Positions 43,340-54,990 are shown, counted from the stretch's first letter. The stretch: 64,000 bases of DNA from Balaenoptera acutorostrata (GCF_949987535.1 NC_080078.1:30524942-30588941), one strand, 5' to 3'. The notes: generated by a model not told the origin, from the letters alone. Program-made: numbers and translations.

Positions 43340-43960
43340 TCCATGGCTGGCCGGACTCTCTATACCTGTGTTCTCATTTGTAAACGGGAATAATACTATC
43401 TATCTCATAGAGTTGTTTTAGGGTTGACAAAGGCCCTCTCCTTAACCAAACTTTAATCCGGCTTCCCTGAACTCTCTTCCCAGCTAGGGCTCAGCTTTTG
43501 GGCTTCCATGCTCTTCTTCGCATGGCCCAGTTTTAGCGAGAATCCTGTCAAGTCAGCTTAGCCAGAATCCCTGACCCTCAACCTCTGATCACCATCAATG
43601 TCTGACCAAATTCCTCACCGCCTCCACCGTCCCTCAGGTGATGTCTGATCAGCTCGGCCCACTTGCAGCGAGAATCCTGTTAGGCTGGTTTAGCCAGAAT
43701 CCCCAATGTTTCCTCTTAGTGATTTTCCATCCCCCAACCCTCAACTTTCTCCTGGGCTATGAATCCCCACTTGTCCTTGTTGTATTCCGAATTGAACCCG
43801 GTTCCACCCAGAAGTCTCTTTCCCCCTGTTGTGATAGTTCTGAGTAAATCTGCTTTTGCCACTTTACTGTCCAGCTCTGAGTTTTCTTTGACAGGGTTAA
43901 ATGGTTTAATGTACGAAAAACACTTAGAATGGTACCTGGCACACAGTTCTAGCTTTATTA
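43340..43960 (+). mobile_element. MIR SINE split by a solo LTR
   Basis: The left half ends GTAAACGGGAATAATACTATCTATCTCATAGAGTTG; the right half resumes TAAATGGTTTAATGTACGAAAAACACTTAGAATGGTACCTGGCACACAG. Removing the LTR (43425-43893) and one GGGT restores a continuous MIR. Confidence 0.8.
43425..43893 (+). mobile_element. solo LTR, GGGT duplication
   Basis: 469 bp from TGACAAAGGCCC to TTTTCTTTGACA, with exact GGGT at 43421-43424 and 43894-43897. Within it an 80-bp-scale internal duplication is visible: CGAGAATCCTGT...TTAGCCAGAATCC occurs at 43538 and 43669. The late GAGTAAATCTGC may act as the polyadenylation signal. Confidence 0.85.
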
Positions 43961-45040
43961 TGAATTTTTGAGCCTTTTCCATCAGTTTCCCAACCGATGG
44001 GAATAAAGACACATCCCTGCTACTGAGGTCCAAGAAGCAGCTGCAGACTTGGGTTACAGCTCCCTGACCCCCCCTCCCTTCTCTCTCTAAGCTCTTCTTC
44101 CCTGGGCCATTCAGACCCACCACCGCCTCCTCTCCCTGCCCAAAGGTTGAGGGGTCCTGTTTTCTATCGCAACACAGGCTCGGAGTGTTTACTTATCTTG
44201 TTCTATAATGATCTCTTACTTTCCCAGAGACACATGATATTTTTCGGCTCCTTATTCGTCTTTTAAGGACCTTTATCTGCTCCACTCCCTTCCACCCAAG
44301 GCCAACCACACTTGTTATCCTCAGAGACATGCTTGTTTTCCATTTTCCTTGGGCAGAGCAGCTGGCCCCTAAATAAAGTAACTAAATTCTCATGCAGCTT
44401 TAAGGAAAGAGGCTTGAGAAAAGGGGGGACTGAGAAAATATAAAATTGGGGACCCCTTCAAATACATCTTCAAATTCCGGGGTCACATGGAAAGCCAAGA
44501 ACTTGTAACAATTCTGTATTCCTTTTTGAGTTTTCAGGGCCGACAGGGTCACTGATTTCTCTCCCCTCACCAGAGTGCCACCCTCCGCTCCCCCAGCAAC
44601 CCCTGTTCTTGACTATAGGTGTATTTGTACAGAGAACAACAGAATTAACAAAAATCTGTAGTTATGACCATTGTCAATAACCAGTTCTGGAGAGTCTCTG
44701 TGGAAAGACCGTATTACCAGACAAAACACTTGCCTGCACATAGAAATTTAGTAGTGGCCATTTCAAAAACAAAGTCTATAGAAAGATATTCAAATAGAAG
44801 GGTATACACCATCACCACCACCACCACCACCAAGCATATTTGAAGTGATTTTTTCAATGGAAAAGGACAGAAACACAAGCCAGACTGGCGTAAGCAATAC
44901 ATATAGAATTTTTGACTCACATAATTGAAAAGTCTATTTAGTGTAATCAGGCACAGCTGGATCTAGGTGCTCAAATGGTGTGATCAGATGTCTTTCTTCC
45001 TTCCTCCCTCCTTTCTCCATTCATTTCTTGGCTGGCTTGA
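43961..45040. other. unassigned sequence with (CAC)n
   Basis: About 1.1 kb without a recognised family, apart from a (CAC)n microsatellite at 44808-44833. Small frames only. Confidence 0.4.
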
Positions 45041-45044
45041 CCTT

Positions 45045-45570
45045 TATGGTTCATTTTATTCAACAAATATCTATTGAGTTTAGATGTACCAGGCACTGGG
45101 GATATTTCAATGAACAAAACTGACAGGGTCCCTATTCTCGTGGGAGTCATGTTCTATTAGAAAGAAGGACAGCAGATTAGTGAATGGACAGAGACCTAAT
45201 ATACTTAAAATTTGGGGTAATTATGATGAAAACAAATGAGGAGCTGAGAGTTAAAAGGGACAGGGCTGGGAAGACTTGTGGTATTCAGGGTGTCAAGGAA
45301 GGTCTTTCTGTAGGTAAGATTTTCTGACACCTGAGGAAGGATTAGAAGTCAGCCATGTAGGGATCTGGGGGGAGAGCATTCCAAGTGGAAGGAGCAGCTA
45401 TGCAGAGGTAGACAAAAGCCTTCCAAAGATGAGAAACTGGTTTTGGGGAGACTGGTACCAGGTAAAATTGTTGGAAGAGCCAGGGGGCAGGTATGGAGTT
45501 AAGGCTGATACAAGAAGATGGCATTGATGGGTTTCGTATACAGGGGTGTGATGGTGCCTGTTGCTGTGTG
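45045..45570 (+). mobile_element. L2 LINE fragment
   Basis: TTATTCAACAAATATCTATTGAG, ACCAGGCACTGGGGATATTTCAATGAAC and GCAGAGGTAGACAAAAGCC follow the L2 3'-end order. Confidence 0.65.
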
Positions 45571-46724
45571 AAGAATGGAATAGAGCAGGGTGGGAGTAGA
45601 AGGCCTTCCTGATCATATCAGCAAAAGGAGGCTGATTTCCACCTACCTCAGCTTGTTATGGCATTGGCCGAACTCACCAAATCATGGTGCAGCCGTCCAT
45701 CTTACAAAGGGAAATGATTGTCATGGCAACAAAGAAAACACTCACAGTCCATCATCTTATCCCTGTCAATAGACAACCAAAAATATATCACATCACACAA
45801 TTTTCTGCTCACAGACCATGCCTTTTCACGTTTATTCACTTGGTACAATATGGCCGTTTTTCAAAATGTCAGAGGCCATTATCTTAAACATTTGGGTCCC
45901 AGGAAAGCTACTTGTTCTTGTGAACAGTGCATGAAGTTTTTCTAATTATAGCACTTCTGGATTCCTTGTCCTTTTCCTTTAAATAAAGCGTCTAGCCATA
46001 TGTTCAGTGAGTAGTATTCTAAGTTTTATATCTTGCCTTATTTTCTTCGGAATCCGTCAATGTCAGAGCTTTTTACAGTGTTATGTTCTGAACGTTGGTT
46101 GAGAAAACTAGCTTTACTGAAGATAAAGTGATTTTTAAAAGAGGTTGTGTGGGAGTCTGTGTCCTGCTTGCAAAAATAGTGAAATCAGGCCTTTCAATTA
46201 ATTCCCTACCTAGAATTGAGCTAGCTTTTTCAGTGTTGTGTTGACTGTTTTGCCTGGATTTAAACACACTTTGTTTGCAGTTCAAAATCATTTCATACTT
46301 CTAAGAAGTAAGGTCATGGAACATTTCACCCAGAGACAGCTGGAGTTGGAGAAAAGGAGGGGATAAATAAAACAAGTTGAATATATATGAGAACGGAAAC
46401 TGACATAATTTCCTGTGTCTGAATTAAACCATACTGGGACCAGGAATATGTTTCCATGCTTATATTAAATAACACAGAAACCAGGCCTAAAACAGTTAGC
46501 TGCTGATTTCAGGAAATACTTGCTCTTAGAAGATAAGACTGTGAACCAGCTAAAATAGGGTGGTCATCAAGATCTGCTCTTAAGACTTTAGAATCACTGG
46601 GCCCACTTACCCAAAGCTATTATGTCATAAGCTATGTCCAATCCTAGATGGTCCCCTACCTTGCAAAACCCACATTAAAATCACCCAGCCTAGGCCCTAA
46701 AGTCCTATAAATACTCTCTGCTAA
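45571..46724. other. unassigned; last 290 bp LTR-like
   Basis: No gene recognised. 46430-46724 ends with CCTATAAATACTCTCTGCTAATAAAG, a TATA-like and polyadenylation-like pair that suggests an LTR end, but borders were not found. An AAATAAAG near 45981 is another possible transcript or LTR end. Confidence 0.35.
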
Positions 46725-47267
46725 TAAAGGGGATCAGAATATGCCACCCCAAAACATGCCACTTTGGTGTAAGGATTACTTTGCCCTGAAGACAGTTAAG
46801 AGTCAATAGATGCAGGAAGAGTTCTCTGCCCTCCCCTTATCTGACTGAAAGCAGGACAAAAATTATCCTTTGAGGATGGCGCCCTCCCCCTCTCCCCACT
46901 ACTAACAAGAGAAAAGTGACTCTTGTCATTGAATGTGGGAAGTCTGTACCAAAATGAGTTTGCATACATAGACCTTACTAAAATGACTCCCGTTCTCCCA
47001 TTAGTTCTCTCCATATATTTTCTAGTAATTTCCCCATAATTTATTGTCTCTTGAAGCCCAAGCCCTCTTTCCTTTGTTAGAAGGGTACATAAACCCCTGA
47101 ACAACTTTTCCAAGTTTTCATTTCTTTTCTATAAACTCCCATGCACTTAAATATTAGTAAAAATTGTGTGACTTTTTTCCCGCTAAATTTGTCTTTTGCT
47201 AGTGTAATTCATGGGGCCTGAGATAAACAGCCTAAGAGGACAGAGGAAAAGTTTTTCCTCCCCAACA
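46725..47267 (+). mobile_element. LTR, family 'GCCACCCCAAAA', CTAA duplication
   Basis: Carries the family 5' block GGGGATCAGAATATGCCACCCC (46729-46750) and ends TTCCTCCCCAACA. Exact CTAA at 46721-46724 and 47268-47271. The first base pair of the LTR is TA instead of TG. Confidence 0.75.
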
Positions 47268-47271
47268 CTAA

Positions 47272-47655
47272 TTTCCCCATTTTAAGATACTACCAAGACT
47301 CTGTTAAGATGATGCTCTCCTCTACTGTAGTACATCCAATCAACAGCTTCGCTTGGTCAACAGGTTTTATCAGAGGTCCTTGGAGAGTCAATCACCAACT
47401 TATATATACTGTGTGTCTGTGGTGTGTAAATGCGATAAAATCCCCGCCAAAATGCAATGGTCCAAATGATCTGATGGCATAAAATGTGAGGTTGTGTGAT
47501 TGCAAGGATGATGAAATTCCCTTTTGTATGATCAATTTTTCCATCTCAGTTGTAATCCATCTACACTTACAAACACGATCTAGCCTTACAAGCATGCTCA
47601 AAGTTTACTCGATACTAAAAACGTGTGGCAGCTTGATTGCAAAAACAATAACTCT
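47272..47655. other. unassigned unique sequence
   Basis: No repeat family recognised, with short frames only (up to 69 codons). Confidence 0.35.
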
Positions 47656-48145
47656 TTATCTCTTCCTGTAACAACACCCCTTATAATGTGACTCTGCAGC
47701 TCCTCCCATCAAGAAATAGAACCGTTTGTTTCCCCAGCCCTTCAGTCTGGGCTGGCCTGATGACTTGTTCAGGCCAAAGGAATGTAGCAGAATTGAAGGT
47801 GTGTCAGTTTTGAGCCTAGGCCTTAAGATGACCTTCCAGCTTTTGCTGCTTCTCCTGGAATCCCAACTCTGTCATATGAACAAGCCCAAGTTAGCCTGAT
47901 GAAGAATGAAAGACCGTGTTGGGAAATTAGTCAAGCCACCTCAGCCTACAGCCAGCCTACCTTTTATCATGTGAGAAAGCCCAGCCTAGATCAGCAGAGC
48001 CACCTACCCAAACCACACCTAACACTGATGTATGTATGAGACCACTAAGACCAACAGAACCACCCAGCTGACCTACAGACTCCAAATACCTATTGTTTTA
48101 AGTCATTGAGTTTTGGACTAGTTTGTTATGCAGCAATAGCTAACT
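47656..48145 (+). mobile_element. MaLR LTR
   Basis: CAGCTCCTCCCATCAAGAAATAGAACC, GAACCACCCAGCTGACCTACAGACTCC and TTTGTTATGCAGCAATAGCTAACTGATAC are the ordered parts of a MaLR LTR. Its final bases were the target of the next LTR. Confidence 0.7.
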
Positions 48146-48150
48146 GATAC

Positions 48151-48651
48151 TGTGGCTGAACCACACTGACTCCATTCTGTCAGCTCCATCTTAAGCCCTC
48201 AGTCCTACCCCTCCCCTTTCTGCATGACTGAGCTTTAGCCTACTCATAAGGAATGTGCCCAAGCCAGATAAGTTCCCTATCAGCTTTTACCCTTACCTTC
48301 ATCTGATGTGAAAACTGCAAGAATGTCTTTGCTGACACAGAGGGTTAATGGTCATGAGACCCCTGGGGTAGGAAAAAAAATCCCTGATTCCCATCGTGTG
48401 TATGTGCTTCTCCCTTAGTGGTCAGATTGTATCTTCAGCTTTGGCCCCTTTTAATCTCCCTGTACCCCTTTTGGTGGCTCGGAGCACAGCTGTGAATGCC
48501 TCTGGATTGTCATCTGCCTGATCCTGCCTGTATGTAAGTTACCCGTGATAAACCTCATAATTGTACTTCATGGAGTTGCCTGCTTGGTTTTTTGGTCTCA
48601 AAGTTCCTTCTCAGTTCATAGGATATTATTCAATATCCCCGCCATTCAACA
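48151..48651 (+). mobile_element. solo LTR, GATAC duplication
   Basis: 501 bp from TGTGGCTGAACC to CGCCATTCAACA. Exact GATAC at 48146-48150 and 48652-48656. Promoter-like and R-region parts are on the plus strand (TGTACCCCTTTTGG, GATAAACCTCATAATTG). It inserted at the very end of a MaLR LTR. Confidence 0.85.
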
Positions 48652-48656
48652 GATAC

Positions 48657-48895
48657 ATATACTGTGGCAGACATTGTTTATTGCCTAAAAACATATCTCC
48701 CTCTCTTCTTCCCAGCTAACAGAGTGTAAATTTTTTTCAGATTCCTTGACCTGGGAAAAGGTAAGCAGTGGCCAATTACATTATGCCACATTGCTGGCTA
48801 CAAATAGGGATGGCACATGAGCCATCCTGGCTCCTCATGAAACATTGCTATGGTCATTATGATGAGTCAAAGATGAGCATCTGAGTCAAGATACG
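48657..48895. other. unassigned old repeat-like sequence
   Basis: Unclear origin; the start contains the continuation of the MaLR boundary. Confidence 0.3.
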
Positions 48896-48896
48896 T

Positions 48897-49201
48897 GTCT
48901 TAGTCTGTTTGGGTTGTCAAAACAGAATACCATAGACTGAATGGCTTAAAAAAACAAACATTTATTTCTCATGGTTTTGGAGGCTGGGAAGTCCATCTAA
49001 GTTCAAGGCAGATTCAGTGTCTGGTAAGAGTCAGCTTCCTCTTCCATGAACAGCTGTGTCCCCATATGGCAGAAGGGCGCTCTTTGGGGTGCTCTTTTAT
49101 AAGGGCACTAATCCCAACCCAAAGTTCCCACATCCTAATACCTTTATATTGAGGTTAAGATCTCAACGTATGGGGGGATATAAACATTCAGTCCATAACA
49201 G
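48897..49201 (-). mobile_element. MaLR-type LTR, reverse
   Basis: TCTTAGTCTGTTTGGGTTGTCAAAACAG, CATTTATTTCTCATGGTTTTGGAGGC and CATTCAGTCCATAACAG are the reverse-order landmarks of this widespread LTR. Confidence 0.65.
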
Positions 49202-49594
49202 TATCCCCATCAGAATTCTTCCCTACAGTTTTATATACGGAGGTTAGAAATGAGAAAAATGTGCCTGAGGTGGGGGCTAAGACCAATTGATCTGTTTTAG
49301 AATAAAGCATGAGAGATGAATTTTACGTCTGAATATTTTAGACAAAATTCATTTCTGTGTAATAAATTTACCAGAACAGTGAATTTATATGTCACCTCCC
49401 TCAACATACAAATTGCGTGACAAGTTATGGTCAGCCTTTGGACTTCTGGACCACACTAAAACAAGATGATACATAATCATTTTTAGGACTCCCACTGAAA
49501 TTTTCTTTTTTGCCTGGCTAAAAACAGCTGAAGCAATGGATGTTTATAATAGGTGGGAGAATCAGGTCAAATGAACTCATCTCCAAGGAGATTT
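49202..49594. other. no feature recognised
   Basis: Unassigned. Ends at the left duplication of an L1. Confidence 0.35.
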
Positions 49595-49610
49595 AAAATG
49601 CTTTTGAAAC

Positions 49611-50323
49611 TAAAAATAGAACTACCATATGACCCAGCAATCCCACTACTGGGCATATACCCTGAGAAAACCATGATTCAAAAAGAGTCATGTACCACGT
49701 TGTTCATTGCAGCTCTATTTACAATAGCCAGGACATGGAAGCAACCTAAGTGTCCATCAACAGATGAATGGATAAAGAAGATGTGGCACATATATACAAT
49801 GGAATATTACTCAGCCATAAAAAGAAACAAAATTGAGTTATTTGTAGTGAGGTGGATGGACCTAGAGTCTGTCATACAGAATGAAGTTAAGTCAGAAAGA
49901 GAAAAACAAATACTGTATGCTAACACATATATATGGAATCTAAAAAGGAAAAAAAATGGTTATGAAGAACCTAGGGGCAGGACAGGAACAAAGATGCAGA
50001 CGAAGAGAATGGACTTGAGGACACGGGGAGGGGGAAGGGTAAGCTGGGACGAAGTGAGAGAGTGGCATGGACATATATACACTACCAAATGTAAAATAGA
50101 TAGCTAGTGGGAAGCAGCCGCATAGCACAGGGAGATCAGCTCGGTGCTTTGTGACTACCTGGAGGGGTGGGATAAGGAGGGTGGGGGGGAGACGCAAGAG
50201 GGAGGAGATATGGGAATATATGTATATGTATAGCTGATTCACTTTGTTATAAAGCAGAAACTTACACACCATTGTAAAGCAATTATACTCCAATAAAGAT
50301 GTTAAAAAAATTAAAAATAAAAT
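49611..50323 (+). mobile_element. 5'-truncated L1 with perfect 16-bp duplication
   Basis: Contains the last ~105 codons of ORF2, including [19 protein letters not shown] and [10 protein letters not shown], then the 3' UTR to GTAAAGCAATTATACTCCAATAAAG. Perfect AAAATGCTTTTGAAAC flanks it at 49595-49610 and 50324-50339. The reported frame 49553-50107 begins in flanking DNA and is not a gene. Confidence 0.95.
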
Positions 50324-50339
50324 AAAATGCTTTTGAAAC

Positions 50340-50920
50340 CCTCTGTGATACGGACCCAATTTTATGCATTTTCTTTGAACTCTATCATTCTGGACCCTGT
50401 TTGCCAACTCGTCTTTGCATTCATGTTTTAGACTAAAGCTCCATCTTCTGGAGAAGAAATGACATATAACCACTGCTTGGCACATTGACCAACCATCAAA
50501 CTTGATTTGGAAGTTTCTGAGAAGGTGTCTTTCTTAGTTATCCAAACGATTTCTCATTGGCAGCTCATTTTTCCCCTTTGGGAAGAGTGTCATCTCAGTG
50601 GGGCAGTGAAACTAGGTGCATGCTATTGATCACCTCCCCTTTCTCAAAGAGAGATTCATGGCATAGTTTCATCTTTATATTTATGGTTTGTGCAGCGGGA
50701 GACTGATTGGAATAATTTCCCTTCCCTCAGCTTGTTCTTCCTTTGATCCCTTGTATCATTGAATACCTGGGTATTATCTTCTTAGTCTCTGGAGAAATCA
50801 ATTTTGCTGTATTTTATTCATATGGTCTATTCTGAAGCTCCTTCTTGAATGCAAATATTTTAAGAAATATTATACATTAACATTATATTTTTGAGAGATT
50901 GAAAACCGGTCAATTTTTTG
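50340..50920. other. unique sequence, no gene seen
   Basis: Nothing recognisable; short frames only. Confidence 0.35.
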
Positions 50921-50924
50921 TTTT

Positions 50925-51470
50925 AAAATAAAATTAATTTTTTAAGAATAGTTTTAGATTTAAAGAAAAACTGTGAGGATAGTACAGAGAATTCCCATAA
51001 ACCCTGCATTCAGTTTTCCCTGTTAGTATCTTACATTAGTATGGTATATCTGTTACAACTAATGAACTAATACTGATGCATTATTATTAATTAAAGTCCA
51101 TACGTTATTCAGTTTCCCTTAGTTTTTACATAGTGTCCTTTTTCTGTTCCAGGATCCCACACTGCCTTTAATTGTCATGTCTCCTTAGGCTCCTCTTGAC
51201 TGTGACAGTTTCTTAGATTTTCTTTGTTTTTGATGACAGTTTTGAGAAGTACTGGTCAGGTATTTTGTAGAATGTCCCTCTGTTGGGATTTGTCTCGTGT
51301 TTCTCTCATGATTAGACTAGGGTTTTTGGCTTGGGGAGAGGAGGACTGCAGGGATAAAGTACCATTTTTATCACGTCTTATCACTGTGGATGCTGACCTT
51401 GAAACAGGGTTTGTCAGGTTTCTCACTGTAAAGTTACTCTGGTAACTTTAAAGTCACCCACTGTAAAGGC
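50925..51470 (-). mobile_element. old L1 3' UTR
   Basis: Reverse ancient L1 3' UTR sharing TCTCCTTAGGCTCCTCTTGACTGTGACAG and TTTTGTAGAATGTCCCTC with 26191-26960. Near-identical short repeats CACTGTAAAGTTACTCTGGTAAC and CACCCACTGTAAAGG (51424-51468) mark its end. Confidence 0.6.
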
Positions 51471-51739
51471 TCTCTGTGACCTTGAGCGGCTGTTTTTCGG
51501 GGAAGGAGAAGCATAGTGCTTTGCCGTCTGTCTTCGCTCAGCTGGTGCTGCACAGCCGGGCTGCTCCTGGCCCCAGCAGAGAGAAGCAGCGTGAACGATG
51601 GGGTCCATTTGATTCAATCTATTTTATGCAGCCATGGGGAAAGGATGACCTAGGAGGACAATATGAAAAGGGAGTCAGGAAGCCAGAGTTGAGATCTGTC
51701 TCTAGATTTGGAAATTCTTTTGTTTCCATCACCAATACG

Positions 51740-52180
51740 TTACTGAATGCAAGTTTGTGTGCCCAACACACAGTGAGGCCAAACATTACTGAAACATCAG
51801 AGTTTGGAGCAGAGAAAGGTTTATAGCAGGGCCACGCGAGGAGAACAGGTGGCTCAAGCCCCCCCAAACCCCTAACTCCCTGAAAGTTTTCAGCAAAGCG
51901 TTTTTAAAGGCCAGGTGAGGGAGGGGCGTCCCAGGGTATGTGATCAGCTTATGCACAGTTCTCTGATTGGTTGATGTTGAGGTAACAGGGCGGTGTCACA
52001 GAGGTTAACATTATCAATCCTTAGGTGCCAGAAGGTCTGGGGACTACGTGCTCATGGTCAAGTAGTTAATTTCTCCCATTTGGTGGTGGTTTTTAGCATC
52101 TGAAAAATTCAGGAAAATGCATGAGGTACTATTATCTGGTTACTTCAGAGAGGAGCTACAGCAGAGGATATGGTGGAAAT
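51740..52180 (-). mobile_element. LTR-like element
   Basis: GTTTGGAGCAGAGAAAGGTTTATAGCAGGGCC, TTTTTAAAGGCCAGGTGAGGG and GGTCAAGTAGTTAATTTCTCCC follow the reverse order of an ERV LTR with its polyadenylation region on the left. Borders not resolved. Confidence 0.5.
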
Positions 52181-52194
52181 GAAACCATGCAACT

Positions 52195-52265
52195 CAGATT
52201 GGGACTTGAACCCATGTGCTGGGCCTTGAACCCAGCCTAAACCCAGATTGGGACTTGAACCACGT
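52195..52265 (-). other. three tRNA B-box-like sequences in 70 bp
   Basis: CAGATTGGGACTTGAACC occurs at 52195-52212 and 52244-52261, with GGGCCTTGAACCC between (52221-52233). On the minus strand these read GGTTCAAGTCCC, close to the Pol III B box GGTTCGANTCC. No tRNA cloverleaf or A box is evident. Confidence 0.45.
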
Positions 52266-52269
52266 CTTT

Positions 52270-52789
52270 TAACTGAGACCACACACCTGGTCTCAGGACT
52301 TAATGAAGCTCAGGTTCTTGATATCTCATGGCAGAAAAAATTCAGTGAGAGACAAAGTGATGGGTAAGAAGTGGATTTATTTAGAGAGAAACACGCTCCA
52401 CAGACAGAGTGTGGGCCATCTCAGGAGGTGAGAGGCCCCAAAATATGGGGTGGTTAGTTTTTATGGGCTGGGTAATTTCATATGCTAATGAGTGGGAGGA
52501 TTATTCCAACTATTTTGGGGATGGGTCCCAGGAATTGGGCCACCGCCCACTTTTTGATCTTTGATGGTCGGTCTCAGAAGTGTCATGGCGCTGGTGGGTG
52601 TGACATTTAGCATATGCTAAAGTATTACAACGAGCATATAATGAGGCTCAAGGTCTACTGGAAGTCAAATCTTCCACCATCTTGGACCTAGTTGGTTCTA
52701 ACCAGTTTTTGTCATGTCCTATGGCTATGTTATTCTTCTAAAGTTGTGCCCTGTCCCCTTCCCTCCTGTTTCAGAAGGGTCTGTCCCAG
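52270..52789 (-). mobile_element. LTR (family shared with 40876-41492)
   Basis: GAATTGGGCCACCGCCCACTTTTTG, AGCATATGCTAAAGTATTACAACGAGC and CCCCTTCCCTCCTGTTTCA match the copy next to the gap. It supplies the left half missing there: AAAATTCAGTGAGAGACAAAGTG, AGTGGATTTATTTAGAG. The AATAAA on minus (52373) fits this orientation. Confidence 0.7.
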
Positions 52790-52859
52790 GAATGCCCCAC
52801 AGGTTCCTGCTCAGTTACAATTACGCTAAAGGGCTCTTGGTGTATCTTTGAGGATGGAA

Positions 52860-53010
52860 TGGAAAGAACACTCCAGAAACAGGAAACTTAAGTTCTATTC
52901 TAAAGAGTTAAGTTGCCTTGGACAAGACAGTAGCCTTCTCTGGACTTAGGGGGAGGGGATACTGAAAAATATTCATTAAATCATCCACTCAATGACTTTA
53001 CACAGCTCAT
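52860..53010 (+). mobile_element. MIR-like fragment
   Basis: TAAGTTGCCTTGGACAAGACAGTAG is MIR-like; the adjoining sequence is diverged. Confidence 0.4.
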
Positions 53011-53204
53011 GTCACTGAATGAGCTAGGTGACTCTATGAGGTAGATGTTACACTGTAACAAAACAACAACCATAATGACAAGATTAATAAAACCAGCCAT
53101 TGTGTATTGACTCTTACCATGTGCCAATCAGTAGCAATTCGAAGTGACTAGACCTATCGCTTGGGCATTCCAAATCTAAGGGGAAAAGAGAACAAATAGA
53201 CAAG

Positions 53205-53945
53205 TTGTGGTATAATAAGAAAAGTATTTGTTTTTTGTCGTTGCCCCCCACCCCACCAGCTCCTAAAACCCTTGGAATTTCCTGAGTGACAGGAGTGTCT
53301 TTTGTTATACATAATGAACTCCTCACCAACACACCTGAGTTTATGCTAATGAGGTGACTTAGGTTGGGGCCCCAGACAGCCTGAGGATGGGGCTGGTCAC
53401 CAGAAAGACCAAGTGATTAGAAGGTTGGAACTTTCAGCCTCAACTACAGACCTCCAGGGAGGGGAGTCAAACTGGAGATTGTGGAAGCTTCTGGGTTGAT
53501 GAACACATCAAGGTGCTGGGAGGGTGACATGCCCAGAGGGGTCCTGGAAGCTCTGTGCTCCTCTCTCTCACATGTTCCCTTAAGCATTTCTTCCATTTTG
53601 CTGTTCCTAAGTTGTATCCTTTATAATAAACCCATAAACATAAGTAAAATTCTGTGAGTCATTCTAGCAAATTATCAAACCTGAGGACGGGTCATGGGAA
53701 CCTCTGATTTATAGGCAATTGGTCAGAAGTACAGGTGGCCCAGGATTTGTGACTGTCATCTGCAACATCTGCAAGGGGAGCAGTCTTGTGGGATTGAGCC
53801 CCTTTAACTTGTGGGATCTGACACTAATTCCAAATAGTGTCAGAATTGATTTGAATTGTTGGACACCTATTTGGTGCCAGAGAGTTGGTTGGTGTCAGAA
53901 AGAATCTTGCACAAGTACAAGAGAGTTGTGAGAGTTGTGAGGTGG
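53205..53945 (+). mobile_element. old LTR element, plus copy of an inverted pair
   Basis: AGCTCCTAAAACCCTTGGAATTTCC, GGTGACTTAGGTTGGGGCCCCAG, TTTATAATAAACCCATAAAC (polyadenylation signal) and AGTGTCAGAATTGATTTGAATTG occur in order. A reverse copy of its first part lies at 54990-55560. Frames of about 70 codons are incidental. Confidence 0.6.
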
Positions 53946-54059
53946 GCAGTCCAGAAAGCCAGGAGAACTCAGAGGAGTTGAAATTTATAGGTCAAGTAAT
54001 GAGTTATTCCATTCAAGAATGTGGAGGAAGGGTACTGCAGTAAAAGGAAGCAGTGTAGA

Positions 54060-54185
54060 CAACACTTGTAGACAATACTATTACTGTTAATAATAATAGT
54101 ATATTAATGCTTAATTAATATCAATTAATTAATATTATTGATATTTAATAATTTACTAATTATTAACAACATAATAGCTACTCCA
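54060..54185. repeat. AT-rich low-complexity tract
   Basis: Almost pure A/T with ATTAATTAATATTATTGATATT-like palindromic words. Confidence 0.85.
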
Positions 54186-54560
54186 TTTCTCACTTACTAT
54201 GTGCCAGGTATTGAAATTAATGGCTTATAGCCATTTTCTCATTTAGTCACCAAAGGAACCCTATGAAGTTTGTATTAGTTACCTGGGTTTTTCAGATGCA
54301 AAAGTTGAGGCACGGAGAGGTTGTGTTAGTTAGCAAGTAAGTGGCACTACTCTTAGTTGAAACCATAATGGAAAGGGCAGTAGCTTTGGAGTCAGATAAA
54401 CTTGGGTTTATTTCCTAGTTCTTCAAGCCTCTTGGGAACTTCTGAGCCTCAGTTTCCTGATTTATAAAAGGGAGAAATAATAATACTCATCTCCTAAAAT
54501 GAGGATTAAATAAGATTAAGCAATCTATGCGGTGCCTGATAATAAAATCAAGGCACAGCA
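54186..54560 (+). mobile_element. two MIR/L2-type ancient repeats
   Basis: First: CTTACTATGTGCCAGG and GAGGCACGGAGAGGTTG (54195-54350). Second: GAGCCTCAGTTTCCTGATTTATAAAAGG and GAGGATTAAATAAGATTAAGC (54390-54550), a clear MIR. Confidence 0.65.
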
Positions 54561-54594
54561 GAGATATTATTAAAAAATAATGATGTTTTTTGTG

Positions 54595-54990
54595 TCAGTC
54601 AGCAATTGCCAAGTAACAAACAGCTACAAAGTCTCAGTGGCATTCAGTGGTAAGCATTTATCTCTCAGGCATCTGAAGGTTTGGCTGGGGGTTGGTGAAC
54701 TTGACTGGGTGGCTCTGCTTCAGGCTGCAGGGCTGGTCTAGCTGGGCCTGGCTCCTAGCTGAGACTTGGTCTCAGGTCTGCTTCATGTGTGTTCATTCTG
54801 GGGCCCAGGCAGAAGTGGCAACAGCTACTCATGAGAAGCCCTCTCAGGTGTTGGCAGAACTGCAAGAGGGTGAGCCCAATGGTGCAACTGCCTTTGAAAT
54901 ATTTTCTGACGTGTTTTATCAACATCACCAAGCAAGTCCCCATTTCTTAGCAGGCTCTGACTGGATGTCCTACAATTTAACTCAATTCTG
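54595..54990 (-). mobile_element. MLT1-type LTR, reverse
   Basis: GCAATTGCCAAGTAACAAACAGC, GTCTCAGTGGCATTC, CATCTGAAGGTTTGGCTGGGG and GGTGGCTCTGCTTCAGG are reverse MLT1 landmarks. Confidence 0.6.

Noticed and set aside
52195..52265. tRNA gene
   Set aside because: B-box-like words repeat, but no A box, anticodon arm or acceptor stem could be folded.
40876..52789. The two same-family LTRs at 40876 and 52270 as the ends of one provirus
   Set aside because: The 11 kb between contains unrelated MaLR, L1, L2, MIR and solo LTRs and no gag, pol or env remnants.
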